A DNA stretch of 64,000 nt from Fundidesulfovibrio terrae (GCF_022808915.1 NZ_JAKZFS010000004.1:362527-426526), one strand, 5' to 3'; positions 30,199 to 38,899 are shown, numbered from the stretch's first letter. Made by a program: numbers and translations. Notes: generated by a model not told the origin, from the sequence alone.

Positions 30199-30996
30199 AT
30201 GCACATCGGAAAGACCATCCGTCTGGAACGCATCGTCAACCGCGACACGGGCCGCGCCATCATCGTGCCCCTGGACCACGGCGTCACCGTGGGACCCATC
30301 GAGGGCATCATCGACATGCGCGACACCGTCACCCGCATCGTGGAGGGCGGGGCCAACGCCGTGCTCATGCACAAGGGCGTGGTGCCCTGCGGCCACCGCG
30401 CCAGGGGCCGCGACATCGGGCTCATCGTGCACCTTTCGGCCTCCACCAACCTCTCGCCCTTCCCCGGAGCCAAGACCCTGGTCTGCGAGGTAGAGGAGGC
30501 CGTGCAGCTGGGCGCCGACGCCGTGAGCCTGCACGTCAACCTGGGCGACGAGTCCGAACGCGTCATGCTCGCCGACATGGGGCGCATCACGCGAGAGGCC
30601 TCGCACTGGGGCATCCCCGTGGTGGCCATGGTCTACGGGCGCGGCCCCAAGATCAAAAACGAGTTCGATCCCTCCGTGGTTGCCCACTGCGCCCGAGTGG
30701 GCATGGAACTGGGCGCGGACCTCGTCAAGGTGCCCTACACCGGCGATCCTGAATCGTTCTCCACCATAGTGGCCGGAGCGCGCATCCCCGTGGTCATCGC
30801 GGGCGGCCCCAAAACCCCCACCACCAGGGACTTCCTGCGCATGGTGTCGGATTCCGTGCAGGCCGGGGGCTCGGGGCTTTCCGTCGGGCGCAACATCTTC
30901 CAGCACAAGGACCCCACGCGGCTTCTGCAGGCACTGGGCAAGGTCGTCCACGACGGCTGGAGCGTGGACGAGGCCATGGAAGGGCTGGGAGAGTAG
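30199..30996 (+). CDS. Class I aldolase, likely ADH (amino-dideoxyheptulosonate) synthase
   Basis: 265 aa, DeoC/DhnA-type TIM barrel. It resembles Methanocaldococcus MJ0400, 2-amino-3,7-dideoxy-D-threo-hept-6-ulosonate synthase, across its length: IVPLDHGV (Asp26, His27), [28 protein letters not shown], the Schiff-base lysine K177 in [12 protein letters not shown], and VVIAGGPKT and VGRNIFQH. That enzyme opens the DAHP-independent route to 3-dehydroquinate and so to Tyr, Phe and Trp, which Desulfovibrio-type bacteria use. A fructose-bisphosphate aldolase role cannot be excluded by sequence. The Tyr-coding leader and terminator upstream argue for aromatic biosynthesis. The start ATG has AGGAGG seven bases upstream. 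The gene is monocistronic, with a 15-bp terminator 85 bases downstream; no dehydroquinate synthase gene follows. Confidence 0.85.
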   Translation: MHIGKTIRLERIVNRDTGRAIIVPLDHGVTVGPIEGIIDMRDTVTRIVEGGANAVLMHKGVVPCGHRARGRDIGLIVHLSASTNLSPFPGAKTLVCEVEEAVQLGADAVSLHVNLGDESERVMLADMGRITREASHWGIPVVAMVYGRGPKIKNEFDPSVVAHCARVGMELGADLVKVPYTGDPESFSTIVAGARIPVVIAGGPKTPTTRDFLRMVSDSVQAGGSGLSVGRNIFQHKDPTRLLQALGKVVHDGWSVDEAMEGLGE

Positions 30997-30999
30997 GAG

Positions 31000-31080
31000 A
31001 GTGGGGCGCTGCCCCACACCCCGGCAGGGCGCTGCCCTGCACCCGCCAGGGGGATGATCCCCCTGGACCCTCAATAAATT
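31000..31080 (+). repeat. Three-hairpin intergenic repeat, copy 1
   Basis: Begins 4 bases after the aldolase stop: GTGGGGCGCTGCCCCAC, then GCAGGGCGCTGCCCTGC, then CCAGGGGGATGATCCCCCTGG, then ACCCTCAATAAA. The same order of hairpins occurs inverted at 44341-44427 and in decayed form at 63839-63975. It is a dispersed element placed just after stop codons. Confidence 0.75.
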
Positions 31081-31120
31081 AAGGCAGGGAGTGCGGCTTT
31101 GCGCACTCCCTGCCTTTTTT
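31081..31120 (+). terminator. Rho-independent terminator of the aldolase gene
   Basis: A 15-bp stem AAGGCAGGGAGTGCG (31081-31095) / CGCACTCCCTGCCTT (31102-31116) with a further T run to 31120. There is no matching A run on its left side beyond two bases, so it works mainly in the plus direction. Confidence 0.88.
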
Positions 31121-31153
31121 GACCGTGCTCGCATCCATCGACGCGAAGCGAAA

Positions 31154-31204
31154 GGGGATTCCAAAGGGACTGCGTCCCTTTGGCCGCCGGAGGCATCTTC
31201 GCCT
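31154..31204 (-). repeat. Stop-proximal repeat (CTCCGGCGGCCAAAGGG family) after lutC
   Basis: On the minus strand it begins right after the lutC stop: GGCGAAGATGCCTCCGGCGG, then CCAAAGGGACGCAGTCCCTTTGG, a hairpin, then AATCCCC. Related copies are at 34228-34345, 55648-55702, 62535-62627 and 63885-63935. Confidence 0.65.
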
Positions 31205-31861
31205 TTACTCCAACAACAGTACCACCACCTCTTTCGGCCCATGCACGCCGAAGGCCAGGGTCAGCTCGATGTCGGCGGTCTTGGACGGTCCGGTCACGAG
31301 CACCACGTTGGAGGCCATGGTCGTCCCGGAGGACAGCGTTTCCAGCGCCTCGGCCAGGGTGCTCACGATGTCCGAGGCCCGCAGGACGGCGATGTGCACG
31401 GGCGGCACCAGCGACAACAGGCGCGGCTCGCCCGGTCCGGGGATGAGCACCAGCGCCCCGGTTTCGGCGATGCCCGCCTGGACCGACGTGATGGACGCCG
31501 CGGTGCCGAAGAGGGTGTCGCGGAAGTGCTCGGCGTCTTCGGCGTAGGGTTTGGCTTCGGTGTTGCTTTTGGCCAGCAGGGTCTTGAGGTCCTTGGCGAA
31601 CCAGGCTCCTGGGCCGTAGGCCAGGGTGGCGGGACCCTTGTCCGTGAGGAGCTGCGCCAGGGCTTCTTTCCACTTCTTTTCCGGCGTGCGGCGTATCTCG
31701 GCGCGCATGGCCTCCATGCGTTTGACCAGGGAGGCGGTGCGCTCGGCCGGGGCGAGCACGGGGGCGCTCCAGGCCAGGTGCGGGGCCACGGTGGGCGGCG
31801 GGCCGGGCTTGTGGGCCCCCAGGCGCGAGAGGATCTGTTCGCGGGCGTCTTGGCTACTCAT
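31205..31861 (-). CDS. lutC: Lactate utilization protein C
   Basis: 218 aa LUD-domain protein. Motifs: GIAETGALVLIPGPGEPRLLSLVPPVHIAVL and DIELTLAFGVHGPKEVVVLLLE, the LUD signature shared with the N-terminal half of LutB. With LutA and LutB it forms the NAD-independent L-lactate oxidation system. The start ATG at 31861 overlaps the last 8 bases of lutB; longer frames only read through lutB. The downstream end abuts a repeat element directly. Confidence 0.9.
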   Translation of the reverse strand: MSSQDAREQILSRLGAHKPGPPPTVAPHLAWSAPVLAPAERTASLVKRMEAMRAEIRRTPEKKWKEALAQLLTDKGPATLAYGPGAWFAKDLKTLLAKSNTEAKPYAEDAEHFRDTLFGTAASITSVQAGIAETGALVLIPGPGEPRLLSLVPPVHIAVLRASDIVSTLAEALETLSSGTTMASNVVLVTGPSKTADIELTLAFGVHGPKEVVVLLLE

Positions 31862-33284
31862 GGCGGATGCCCTCCTCGCGCACGAGCTGGCGCAGGCTTT
31901 TGGGGGCGAGCTTGGGGGTAGTGCGGGCGCTGGTCCAGGCCTTGAGCGGGCCCACGGCGGGGATGCGGTCGCCCAAAAGGCCCGCCAGGCGCAGCAGGCG
32001 CTCGCGCAGCCAGGGGTTGGACTCAAGGAAGGCCCAGGCTTTCCAGGCCAGGGTCTCGGCCAGGGTGCGCTTGGAGCCGCAGCCGCGTACATGGCAGGTG
32101 TCGGGGCAGCCTTGGCCTTCGGCCCGGATGCGCCGCAGGTGTTCGGCCAGGGGGATGAGCACGGGACACACTTCTTCGCAGGCTCCGCATAGGCTGGAGG
32201 CCCCGGCCAGGTCTCCCTTGGCGTCGATGCCCTCGAACTGCGGGGTGAGCACCGAGCCGATGGGACCGGGGTACACCGAGCCGTAGGCGTGGCCGCCCAC
32301 GCGCACGTACACGGGGCAGTTGTTCATGCAGGCCCCGCAGCGGATGCAGCGAAGGCCCGCCGAGAGCTGCGGGTCGGCGAACAGGCGGGTGCGGCCGTTG
32401 TCCAGGAGCACCAGGTGGACTTCCTTGGGGCCGTCCTTCTCGCCCTCGCGCCTGGGGGAGGTGATGCAGTTGAGGTAGGTGGTCATGAGCTGGCCCGTGG
32501 CCGATCCGGTGAGCAGGCGCAGGAGCGGCGGCAGGTCCGAGAGGTTCTCCACCACCTTGTCGATGCCCATGAGGGCGATATGTACGGGCGGCACGTGGGT
32601 GCACATGCGTCCGTTTCCCTCGTTTTCCACCAGCACCAGGGTGCCGGTCTCGGCCACGGCGAAGTTTACGCCCGAGAGCCCGGCGTGGGCGGTGCGGAAC
32701 TTCTCGCGCAGGGTCTTGCGGGCCATGGCGTTTAATTCCTGCACGTCCTCGGTGTAGGGCGCGCCGGGCAGGTGGCGGTGGAAGGTCTCGGCCACCTGCT
32801 TCTTATTCTTGTGCACGGCGGGCACGATGATGTGCGAGGGGGTTTCGCCGTCGAGCTGGATGATGAATTCGCCCAGGTCGGTCTCCAGGGCCTCCACGTC
32901 GTGTTTTTCCAGATAGTGGTTAAGCCCGGTTTCCTCCGAGGCCATGGACTTGCCCTTTACCAGCCTCGTGGCCCCGTGCGCGCGCAGGATGTCCAGGATC
33001 ATCGCGTTGGCCTCTTCGCCGGTCTGGGCCCAGTGGACCCGGATGCCATTCTTGACGCAGTTGGCCTCCAGTCGGACGAGCAGCTCCGGCAGTTTGGACA
33101 GGGCGCGGGCCTTGACGGCCTTGCCCGTGGCGCGGAGCTTGGCCAGCTCGTCCGCGTCGGGGAAGATGGCCAGGCGCTTGCCGCGCAGACCGGTCATGGC
33201 GTTCTTGAAGTTCTCCCCGAGCTGGGGGTCGGCCAGGGCCTTTTCGAGCGAGGCGGTGAAGTCGAAGTGCGGGTCGTTATGCAT
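31854..33284 (-). CDS. lutB: Lactate utilization iron-sulfur protein B
   Basis: 476 aa. An N-terminal LUD domain (~60-300) with NFAVAETGTLVLVENEGNGRMCTHVPPVHIALMGIDKV is followed by two [4Fe-4S] motifs, CIRCGACMNNCPVY and LCGACEEVCPVLIP, and a Cys-rich stretch CPDTCHVRGCGSK that may bind a further cluster. The C-terminal ~70 residues are the LutB DUF3390-like tail. It overlaps lutA by 8 bases and lutC by 8 bases, so the three are tightly coupled. It is cytoplasmic or membrane-associated and presumably passes lactate electrons to the quinone pool of a lactate-oxidising sulfate reducer. Confidence 0.93.
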   Translation of the reverse strand: MHNDPHFDFTASLEKALADPQLGENFKNAMTGLRGKRLAIFPDADELAKLRATGKAVKARALSKLPELLVRLEANCVKNGIRVHWAQTGEEANAMILDILRAHGATRLVKGKSMASEETGLNHYLEKHDVEALETDLGEFIIQLDGETPSHIIVPAVHKNKKQVAETFHRHLPGAPYTEDVQELNAMARKTLREKFRTAHAGLSGVNFAVAETGTLVLVENEGNGRMCTHVPPVHIALMGIDKVVENLSDLPPLLRLLTGSATGQLMTTYLNCITSPRREGEKDGPKEVHLVLLDNGRTRLFADPQLSAGLRCIRCGACMNNCPVYVRVGGHAYGSVYPGPIGSVLTPQFEGIDAKGDLAGASSLCGACEEVCPVLIPLAEHLRRIRAEGQGCPDTCHVRGCGSKRTLAETLAWKAWAFLESNPWLRERLLRLAGLLGDRIPAVGPLKAWTSARTTPKLAPKSLRQLVREEGIRHE

Positions 33285-34026
33285 GGATGCGCCCCCAGAG
33301 GAATTCGGCCAGGTGCATGCCGGTGAAGGATTGCCCCATCTTGGCCGCCGCGCCGGTGATGTTGAGCAGGCATCCGCAGTCGGCCGAGAGCACCATGGAG
33401 GCCCCGGTGGCCGCGATGTCGGCGACCTTGTCGCGCACCATGGCCGCCGAGACCTCGGGGCGCTTCACGGAAAAGGTGCCGCCGAAGCCGCAACACTCGT
33501 ATTCGCGGGTGATCTCCTTGAGCTCCACGTTGGCGAGGCCGCGCAGGATGGCCTTGGCCGCCTGGGTGGAGCCGGTCTCGCGCATGGCGTGGCAGGAGGA
33601 GTGCCAGGCCACGGTGACGGACGGGCCCCTGTCCTCGAAGCAGGCCCCGAGCTCGCGTCCGATGAAGTCGAAGAATTCGAAGACACGCCCGGAGAAGGCC
33701 AGCACCTCGAAGTAGCGAGGATGCCCCTCGAAGAGCTTGGGGTAGTGGAGCTTGAGCATGCCCGCGCACGATCCGGAGGGGACGACGATGGGGCCGCTCT
33801 GGCCTGCGAAGGCCTCGATCTGGCGCAGGGCGACCTTGCGGGCCTCGCCGGGGAAGCCCGAGTTGTAGGCGGGCTGTCCGCAACACCCCTGTTCCAGGGG
33901 ATAGACGACGTCGAGCCCGAGGTGTTCAAGGATGCGGATGGCCGCCATTCCCGCTCCGGGGAAGGCTGCGTCCGCGAGGCAGGTGCCGAAGAATGAGACG
34001 GTGCCGGGTGAAGCCGTCTTGTGCAT
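33277..34026 (-). CDS. lutA: Lactate utilization protein A (CCG-domain)
   Basis: 249 aa with two CCG domains (Cys-rich, HdrB/GlpC-like): EQGCCGQPAYNSG with upstream PSGSCAGML, and EYECCGFGGTFSVK with upstream WHSSCHAMRETG and downstream ADCGCLLNI. These bind Fe-S clusters in the lactate oxidation complex. It is the first gene of the operon, with a GAGGG site before ATG 34026 and a good sigma-70 promoter 30-60 bases upstream. Confidence 0.94.
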   Translation of the reverse strand: MHKTASPGTVSFFGTCLADAAFPGAGMAAIRILEHLGLDVVYPLEQGCCGQPAYNSGFPGEARKVALRQIEAFAGQSGPIVVPSGSCAGMLKLHYPKLFEGHPRYFEVLAFSGRVFEFFDFIGRELGACFEDRGPSVTVAWHSSCHAMRETGSTQAAKAILRGLANVELKEITREYECCGFGGTFSVKRPEVSAAMVRDKVADIAATGASMVLSADCGCLLNITGAAAKMGQSFTGMHLAEFLWGRIHA

Positions 34027-34057
34027 CGCGCCCTCGCTTTATGGAGAATTTGGCGCG

Positions 34058-34086
34058 AGCATAGACCAAGCGGGGGCCTGTGGCAA
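34058..34086 (-). promoter_or_regulatory. Sigma-70-type promoter of lutABC
   Basis: On the minus strand: -35 TTGCCA (34086-34081), 17-base spacer, -10 TATGCT (34063-34058). The start point would be near 34051, 25 bases before the lutA ATG. No obvious operator palindrome overlaps it. Confidence 0.6.
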
Positions 34087-34227
34087 CGAAAGGCGGCCCC
34101 GAAACGGTCAAAACCAGGGATTATTACGGGCGGAAAGACAGATTGGGGCTCTGGGACGATTCGACCGGTCTGCTCAGGCGCCGAGGCCGATGCGCGGACG
34201 TCTCCGTTTTGGCCTGGAAACACACGC

Positions 34228-34345
34228 CTCAATGGGATTCCAAAGGGACGGCAATTCCGCAGGAGGCGGAATTGGGCGCTGCGGAGCAGCGCCCGCAGGG
34301 CGAAGGCCAGGAAGGCCCGGGTCAACTCCCTAAGGCCTAAGGAGG
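34228..34345 (-). repeat. Repeat-derived hairpin region between lutA and the Thr/Cys-rich gene
   Basis: Contains GGGATTCCAAAGGGAC (plus strand), a piece of the CTCCGGCGGCCAAAGGG repeat family, plus two hairpins, CAATTCCGC/GCGGAATTG and GGGCGCTGC/GCAGCGCCC. It is 3' of the Thr/Cys-rich gene. The remainder of 34087-34376 has no gene that I can see. Confidence 0.5.
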
Positions 34346-34376
34346 CTTCTCCCCTCTCTCTGTTCCCGTCTCCGGG

Positions 34377-34739
34377 CTAGTTGCTGCCGGTGCTGTTCAC
34401 GCCGGTGGTGCTGGTGCCGCCGGTGGTCTGCAGGGTCTGGCGCAGAGTGTCCACGGCGCGCTGCTGCACCTGGGCGTTGGAGAGGCAGGTGGCCTGGGCC
34501 TGGTCGCAGGCGGAGAGGCACTGCTGGCGCGAGGCGAAGTCGGTGATAGCGTTGCAGGGAGTGCGGCAGGAGAAGTCCTGGTTGTTGCAGTCGCAGGTGA
34601 AGCAGGTGGAGGCCGGGGGCAGGGTGTTGACCGTGGCCTGCGGGGTGGTGGACGTGGTCGTCGTAGTGGTCGTGGTGGTCTGGGCCAGCACGGACGTGGC
34701 CGCGAGCAGGACGGTCAGGGCGATGACGAGCGTTTTCAT
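34377..34739 (-). CDS. Secreted Thr-rich/Cys-rich small protein
   Basis: 120 aa. The signal peptide ends VLA at residue 19, giving a mature N-terminus Q followed by nine consecutive Thr and a further ST/TT stretch. The core has eight cysteines in ~45 residues (STCFTCDCNNQDFSC, RTPC, QQCLSAC, ATC), probably four disulfides or a metal site; a helical Gln-rich tail ends in a second T/S/G-rich segment. I do not recognise the family. The Thr runs would suit O-glycosylation or cell-wall spanning. The encoding DNA carries a simple GTN repeat (34649-34679), so length polymorphism is likely. It stands alone, ending 51 bases downstream of... its own start gap to the cstA stop. Confidence 0.75.
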   Translation of the reverse strand: MKTLVIALTVLLAATSVLAQTTTTTTTTTSTTPQATVNTLPPASTCFTCDCNNQDFSCRTPCNAITDFASRQQCLSACDQAQATCLSNAQVQQRAVDTLRQTLQTTGGTSTTGVNSTGSN

Positions 34740-34790
34740 GATGGTCTCCCAGGCCCTGGCGAGTAGGCCAGGGCCTGGGATTAGTCAAGG

Positions 34791-36602
34791 TTACTCGGGG
34801 ACCACTTCCAGCACGGGCTCGCCGTAGGCGTCGGGCTGGGGCTTGGCCACGCTGAGCAGGTGCATCCACCTGCGGATGGACCCCACGATGACCACGGCCA
34901 TGAGCGCCATGACGCAGGCGGCCAGGGTGGCCAGCAGGTAGAGGTTCTTGGGCAGATAGTTGTTGAATATCTGCAGGTATCCCGCCCACATGGTGACGCA
35001 GACCATGGCCAGGCCGGGCACGGCGGTCATCCAGGCGTAGCGGGCCTTGTTCATGCGGATGATGAGCGTGGTGCCGATGATGAGTCCCACGGCGGCCAGC
35101 AGCTGGTTGGACATGCCGAACAACGGCCAGATGGTGGAGATGTCGCCGGTGTAGACCAGGTATCCCCAGGAGAGGGTGAAGATCGCGCTGGTGATGATGA
35201 TGCCGGGCCACCAGCGCTTCTCGGCGAAGCGGGGGATCACGTGGCCGATCATCTCCTGCAGGAAGAAGCGGCCCACGCGGGTGCCGGTGTCCACGGCGGT
35301 GAGGATGAACACGGCCTCGAACATGATGGCGAAGTGGTACCAGTAGCCCATGAGGCCCTTCATGAAGGGGATGGCGGAGAATATCTGGGCCATGCCCACG
35401 GCCAGGGACACCGCGCCGCCGGGCCTGCCCTGGAGCTTCTCGCCCACGGCCGCGGAGAGGTCGGGCAGGTTGACCACGGCCATGCCCAGCTTCTCGAAAG
35501 CCGCCGGGGCGGCGTTGATGGCGAAGTAGTCAGCCGGGACCATGACGCAGGCGGCGATCAGGGCCATGATGGCCACGAAGCCCTCGGTGAGCATGGCGCC
35601 GTAGCCCACGAAAAGGATGTCGTCCTCGGAGCTGATCATCTTGGGCGTGGTGCCGGAGCCGATGATGGCGTGGAATCCGGACAGGGCCCCGCAAGCAATG
35701 GTGATGAGCAGGAAGGGGAACACCGGTCCGGGGATGATGGGGCCGCCGCCGTTAATGAACTGGGTGGTGGCGGGCATGAGCAGGTCCGGGCGCACCCAGA
35801 AGATTCCGATGGCCAGCATGGCGATGGTGCCGATCTTCAGGTACGTGGACAGGTAGTCGCGCGGGCACAGCAGCAGCCACACCGGCAGCACCGAGGCCAC
35901 GAAGCCGTAGACCGGGATGGTCAGGGCGATGTTGTTGCGCGAGAGGGTGAACCAGGCGGACAGGGTGGGGTTGGCCACCACGTGCGGCCCGGCCAGAATG
36001 GCCAGCACCAGAAGCACCACGCCGATGATCGAGGCCCCGGCCACGTCGCCGTCGCGCCAGACGTGCAGGTACACGCCCATGAGCAGCGCGATGGGGATGG
36101 TGGCGAACACGGTGAAGGTGCCCCAGGGGCTCGAGAACATGGCGTTGACCACGGCCAGGGACAGGCCCGCCAGGGTGAGGATCAGGATGAAGAGCACGGC
36201 CACCGAGGCCACGGACCCGGTGAGCTTCCCGATCTCCTGGGTGGCGATGTAGGCCAGGCTTTGGCCCTTGTGGCGCACGGAGGCGAAGAGCACCACCGAG
36301 TCGTGCACGGCCCCGGCCAGCACGCAGCCGATGAGGATCCACAGCGCGCCCGGCATGTAGCCGAACTGGGCGGCGAGCACCGGCCCAAGGAGCGGCCCTG
36401 CGGCGGCGATGGCCGCGAAGTGGTGCCCGAACAGCACGAATTTGTTGGTTTTCACGTAGTCCACGCCGTCGGCCATTTTGACCGCGGGCGTAGCCCGTTC
36501 GGGTTTGACCCCGAGTACCGTGCGGACGAAGAAGATGCCGTAGAACCTGTAGCCGATGGCGAAGATGCAGAGTGCGGCAAAGACCAGAGTCAAGGCGTTC
36601 AC
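34791..36602 (-). CDS. cstA: Carbon starvation protein A, peptide/pyruvate permease family
   Basis: 603 aa polytopic membrane protein with about 16 hydrophobic segments. Family motifs: FFVRTVLGVKPERATPAVKMADGVDYV, LFGHHFAAIAAAGPLLGPVLAAQFGYMPG, VGAVHDSVVLFASVRHKGQSLA-like, GALSGFHAIIGSGTTPKMI and GTRVGRFFLQE. CstA proteins take up peptides and, in some bacteria, pyruvate; a role next to lactate utilization is plausible since lutABC is close by. It is shorter than E. coli CstA (~700 aa), like other deltaproteobacterial members. It lies 92 bases downstream of the hydrolase gene on the same strand; its ATG has GGAGG upstream. Confidence 0.93.
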   Translation of the reverse strand: MNALTLVFAALCIFAIGYRFYGIFFVRTVLGVKPERATPAVKMADGVDYVKTNKFVLFGHHFAAIAAAGPLLGPVLAAQFGYMPGALWILIGCVLAGAVHDSVVLFASVRHKGQSLAYIATQEIGKLTGSVASVAVLFILILTLAGLSLAVVNAMFSSPWGTFTVFATIPIALLMGVYLHVWRDGDVAGASIIGVVLLVLAILAGPHVVANPTLSAWFTLSRNNIALTIPVYGFVASVLPVWLLLCPRDYLSTYLKIGTIAMLAIGIFWVRPDLLMPATTQFINGGGPIIPGPVFPFLLITIACGALSGFHAIIGSGTTPKMISSEDDILFVGYGAMLTEGFVAIMALIAACVMVPADYFAINAAPAAFEKLGMAVVNLPDLSAAVGEKLQGRPGGAVSLAVGMAQIFSAIPFMKGLMGYWYHFAIMFEAVFILTAVDTGTRVGRFFLQEMIGHVIPRFAEKRWWPGIIITSAIFTLSWGYLVYTGDISTIWPLFGMSNQLLAAVGLIIGTTLIIRMNKARYAWMTAVPGLAMVCVTMWAGYLQIFNNYLPKNLYLLATLAACVMALMAVVIVGSIRRWMHLLSVAKPQPDAYGEPVLEVVPE

Positions 36603-36694
36603 GGAGGACCTCCTTTCCGACTGGTTGTGCGTACGTCTGTTGCGGTGGTCCGTTGTAGCTACAGTTTTGTTAACTCCTCGTCAACTCTTGCGAT

Positions 36695-37510
36695 TCAGCG
36701 GACGTTGTCCTGGAGGAATTTCTGGATCGCCTTGGTGCAGTCGGGGAAATTGACGATGTCGTTGTGTCCGGCCAGGGGCACCCTGACCCGCAGCTTGCTC
36801 CCGGCCCAGGCGTCGTACAGGGCGTCGGACCGTGCATCGGAGATGACGCCGTCCTGGTTGGCCGTGATCACCATGGCCGGAGCCTGGGCCTTGGCGGCGT
36901 CGGGCAGGGCGTTCCAGCGCTCCTTGAGCAGGAGCGACACCGGCAGGTAGGGGTAATGATCCTTGGCCACGGCCAGGATGGAGTCGTAGGGCGTCAACAG
37001 CACCGCCCCAATGACCTCGCGCTCGGCGGCCACGTGGGCGGCCAACCCCGAACCCAGGCTGCGCCCCATGACGAGTCCCTTGCCGCCGGTCATGGCCGAT
37101 GCCTGGTCGAACACCGCAAGGGCGTCCTCCTTCAGCGCGGCCTCGCTGGGGACGCCGGTGGAGCGGCCGTATCCCCTGTAGTTCACGGCGGCGATGGACA
37201 CGTCCGGATAGTTCTTGGCCTGGCGCATGAAGTCCATCACATCCTCTGCGTTGCCGCCGTAGTAGACCAGCACCGGAGCGAGCGAGCGCCCCCGCTTGCG
37301 GGGCAGGAACCAGCCCGAGAGGGACTGTCCGTCCGGGGTGGTCACCAGCAGCACTTCCAGGCCGGGCACGGTGTTCATGAGCTCGGTCTCGATCAGGACG
37401 TTGGTCGGGAGAGGCTGGTAGAGAAGCGACCCCTGGGTGAAGTAGACGAACGCGGCGATTCCGAGCCAGCAGATGACCACGAGTCCGAGGACAAGTTTCA
37501 GCACGCCCAT
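36695..37510 (-). CDS. Membrane-anchored alpha/beta hydrolase
   Basis: 271 aa. A single N-terminal membrane segment (3-24) is followed by FTQGSLLYQPLP, the hallmark of the BEM46/YfhR-like hydrolases. Catalytic elements: nucleophile elbow GRSLGSG, oxyanion region YYGGNAEDVMDF and VNYRGYGRSTG, acid ANQDGVISDARS, and catalytic His in PLAGHNDIV. The substrate is unknown. The start ATG at 37510 has CCAAGGAGG upstream and overlaps the 3' end of the BPL_N-type gene by 13 bases, so the two are coupled. Confidence 0.88.
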   Translation of the reverse strand: MGVLKLVLGLVVICWLGIAAFVYFTQGSLLYQPLPTNVLIETELMNTVPGLEVLLVTTPDGQSLSGWFLPRKRGRSLAPVLVYYGGNAEDVMDFMRQAKNYPDVSIAAVNYRGYGRSTGVPSEAALKEDALAVFDQASAMTGGKGLVMGRSLGSGLAAHVAAEREVIGAVLLTPYDSILAVAKDHYPYLPVSLLLKERWNALPDAAKAQAPAMVITANQDGVISDARSDALYDAWAGSKLRVRVPLAGHNDIVNFPDCTKAIQKFLQDNVR

Positions 37511-38769
37511 GGCGTCGCCTCCTTGGCGGTGAGGTGGATGCACTCTTCCAGCACGCCGAGGACCATCCCGCACAGGCCGCCGCCCGCGCCGGAAAATCCT
37601 CCCGTGCCCGGAGGAGGGCCGAAAAGGTTGGTGCGGGCCTCGCGCAGGCCGCGTTCCGGCACGGCCTCGGGGTCCACCCGCATAAGTGTCAGCGCCAGGC
37701 GTTCTGCCAGCAGGTAGCCCGAGAGCCCTGTGGCCAGGAGCTCCATGGTGCGTGAGAACTGTTCGCGGCGGCGCTCGAAGAACCGCAGGGACTCCTGCGA
37801 CGGTTCAAGAGCCAGGGCCTGGTCCAGCATGGCCAGGATGCCCGAGAGTTGCGCTCCGGGCAAGCCCTGCCGCCAGCCCAGCAGCCAGGGCTCGCGCCAG
37901 CTGAGGAGGCCGTGGGCCTCGCCCAGGGTAACCGCGCCCAGCATCAGCGCCATGGCCCGGACCAGGGCCGGGTCGGTCCAGCGGGGCTCCTCGCCGCCGA
38001 TCCTCCAGGACGGGCAGGCGGGAGCAGACGAGCGCGGCACGGGTGCGCCGGACAGTTCGGCAAGGATGTGCGCGAGCCAGGCGTTGGCCTCGGGCGAGTC
38101 GGGGGTTTCCAGGTGGGCGTGGGAGAGCACGTAGCGCCCCTGCCCGAAATTTCCGGCCACGATGCAGGGATCACCCTCGGCGAAGGCCGGGGCCAGGCGC
38201 ACCCCATACAGGGCCTCCCAGTCCTCCAGGGCCTGTCCGGGCACCAGCGAGAGCGGGATGTCCGCCATCATGAAGCCGGGCCCGGGCCTGCCGTAGGCGG
38301 CGACCACCTCGACGGCGCCTTCCATGGGGCGGAATTTCGCGGGCCACCATACCGGGGCCAGGGGGCGCTCGAGCCCCCCGGGGGTATAGGGCGTACGCCT
38401 CGGGACGAGCTCCACGTTGCCGCTGGCGAAGTGCTGCAGGCGGTGGGCGAAGGGCTCGCGGGTCCAGGGGCACAAGGCCAGCCCGCCGGGCACGGTGAGC
38501 CCCAGGCCAGCCCCGCCGCAGATGCCCAGGTACGACCCACCCCCGGCCACGTAGCGGCGCACGGCCTCGAGCCCGGCCTGGCCGAGGCAGGCGGCCTTGC
38601 GGCTGGCGAAGCCGCCCGGCACGGCCAGCACGCGGGGCGGGGCCGCGTCCAGAAGCCCGCCCGCCAGCTCGTGCGCGCGCGTGAGCCGCACCGGCAGGCC
38701 CCAGGCGGACAGCGCCCGCAGCATGAGCACGCCCCACAGGTGGGCCTCGTCCCAGAGAACGTAGAGCAT
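37498..38769 (-). CDS. BPL_N (glutamine-amidotransferase-like) domain protein
   Basis: 423 aa. Residues ~1-230 resemble the BPL_N domain, a class I glutamine-amidotransferase fold found alone or at the N-terminus of eukaryotic biotin ligases: VLAVPGGFASRKAACLGQAGLEAVRRYVAGGGSYLGICGGAGLGL, with the elbow Cys in GICGG, and a later His in SHAHLETPDS. The C-terminal ~190 residues are helical and unrecognised. No biotin ligase catalytic domain follows. The function is unknown; such proteins are often near hydrolases or lipoprotein genes. It is divergent from valS across a 130-base gap that contains the inverted repeat CCCGGTT/AACCGGG at 38834-38855. Confidence 0.75.
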   Translation of the reverse strand: MLYVLWDEAHLWGVLMLRALSAWGLPVRLTRAHELAGGLLDAAPPRVLAVPGGFASRKAACLGQAGLEAVRRYVAGGGSYLGICGGAGLGLTVPGGLALCPWTREPFAHRLQHFASGNVELVPRRTPYTPGGLERPLAPVWWPAKFRPMEGAVEVVAAYGRPGPGFMMADIPLSLVPGQALEDWEALYGVRLAPAFAEGDPCIVAGNFGQGRYVLSHAHLETPDSPEANAWLAHILAELSGAPVPRSSAPACPSWRIGGEEPRWTDPALVRAMALMLGAVTLGEAHGLLSWREPWLLGWRQGLPGAQLSGILAMLDQALALEPSQESLRFFERRREQFSRTMELLATGLSGYLLAERLALTLMRVDPEAVPERGLREARTNLFGPPPGTGGFSGAGGGLCGMVLGVLEECIHLTAKEATPWAC

Positions 38770-38899
38770 GGCCCCCTATGCCCCATCCCGTGGCGGGTGA
38801 CAATACGGCCCGGGCCGCCAATCACGACCAACCCGGTTTGGATGACAACCGGGGCAAAAAGGGGTATTGCGCCCGCGACCACAACAGGAGCCTCAACCC

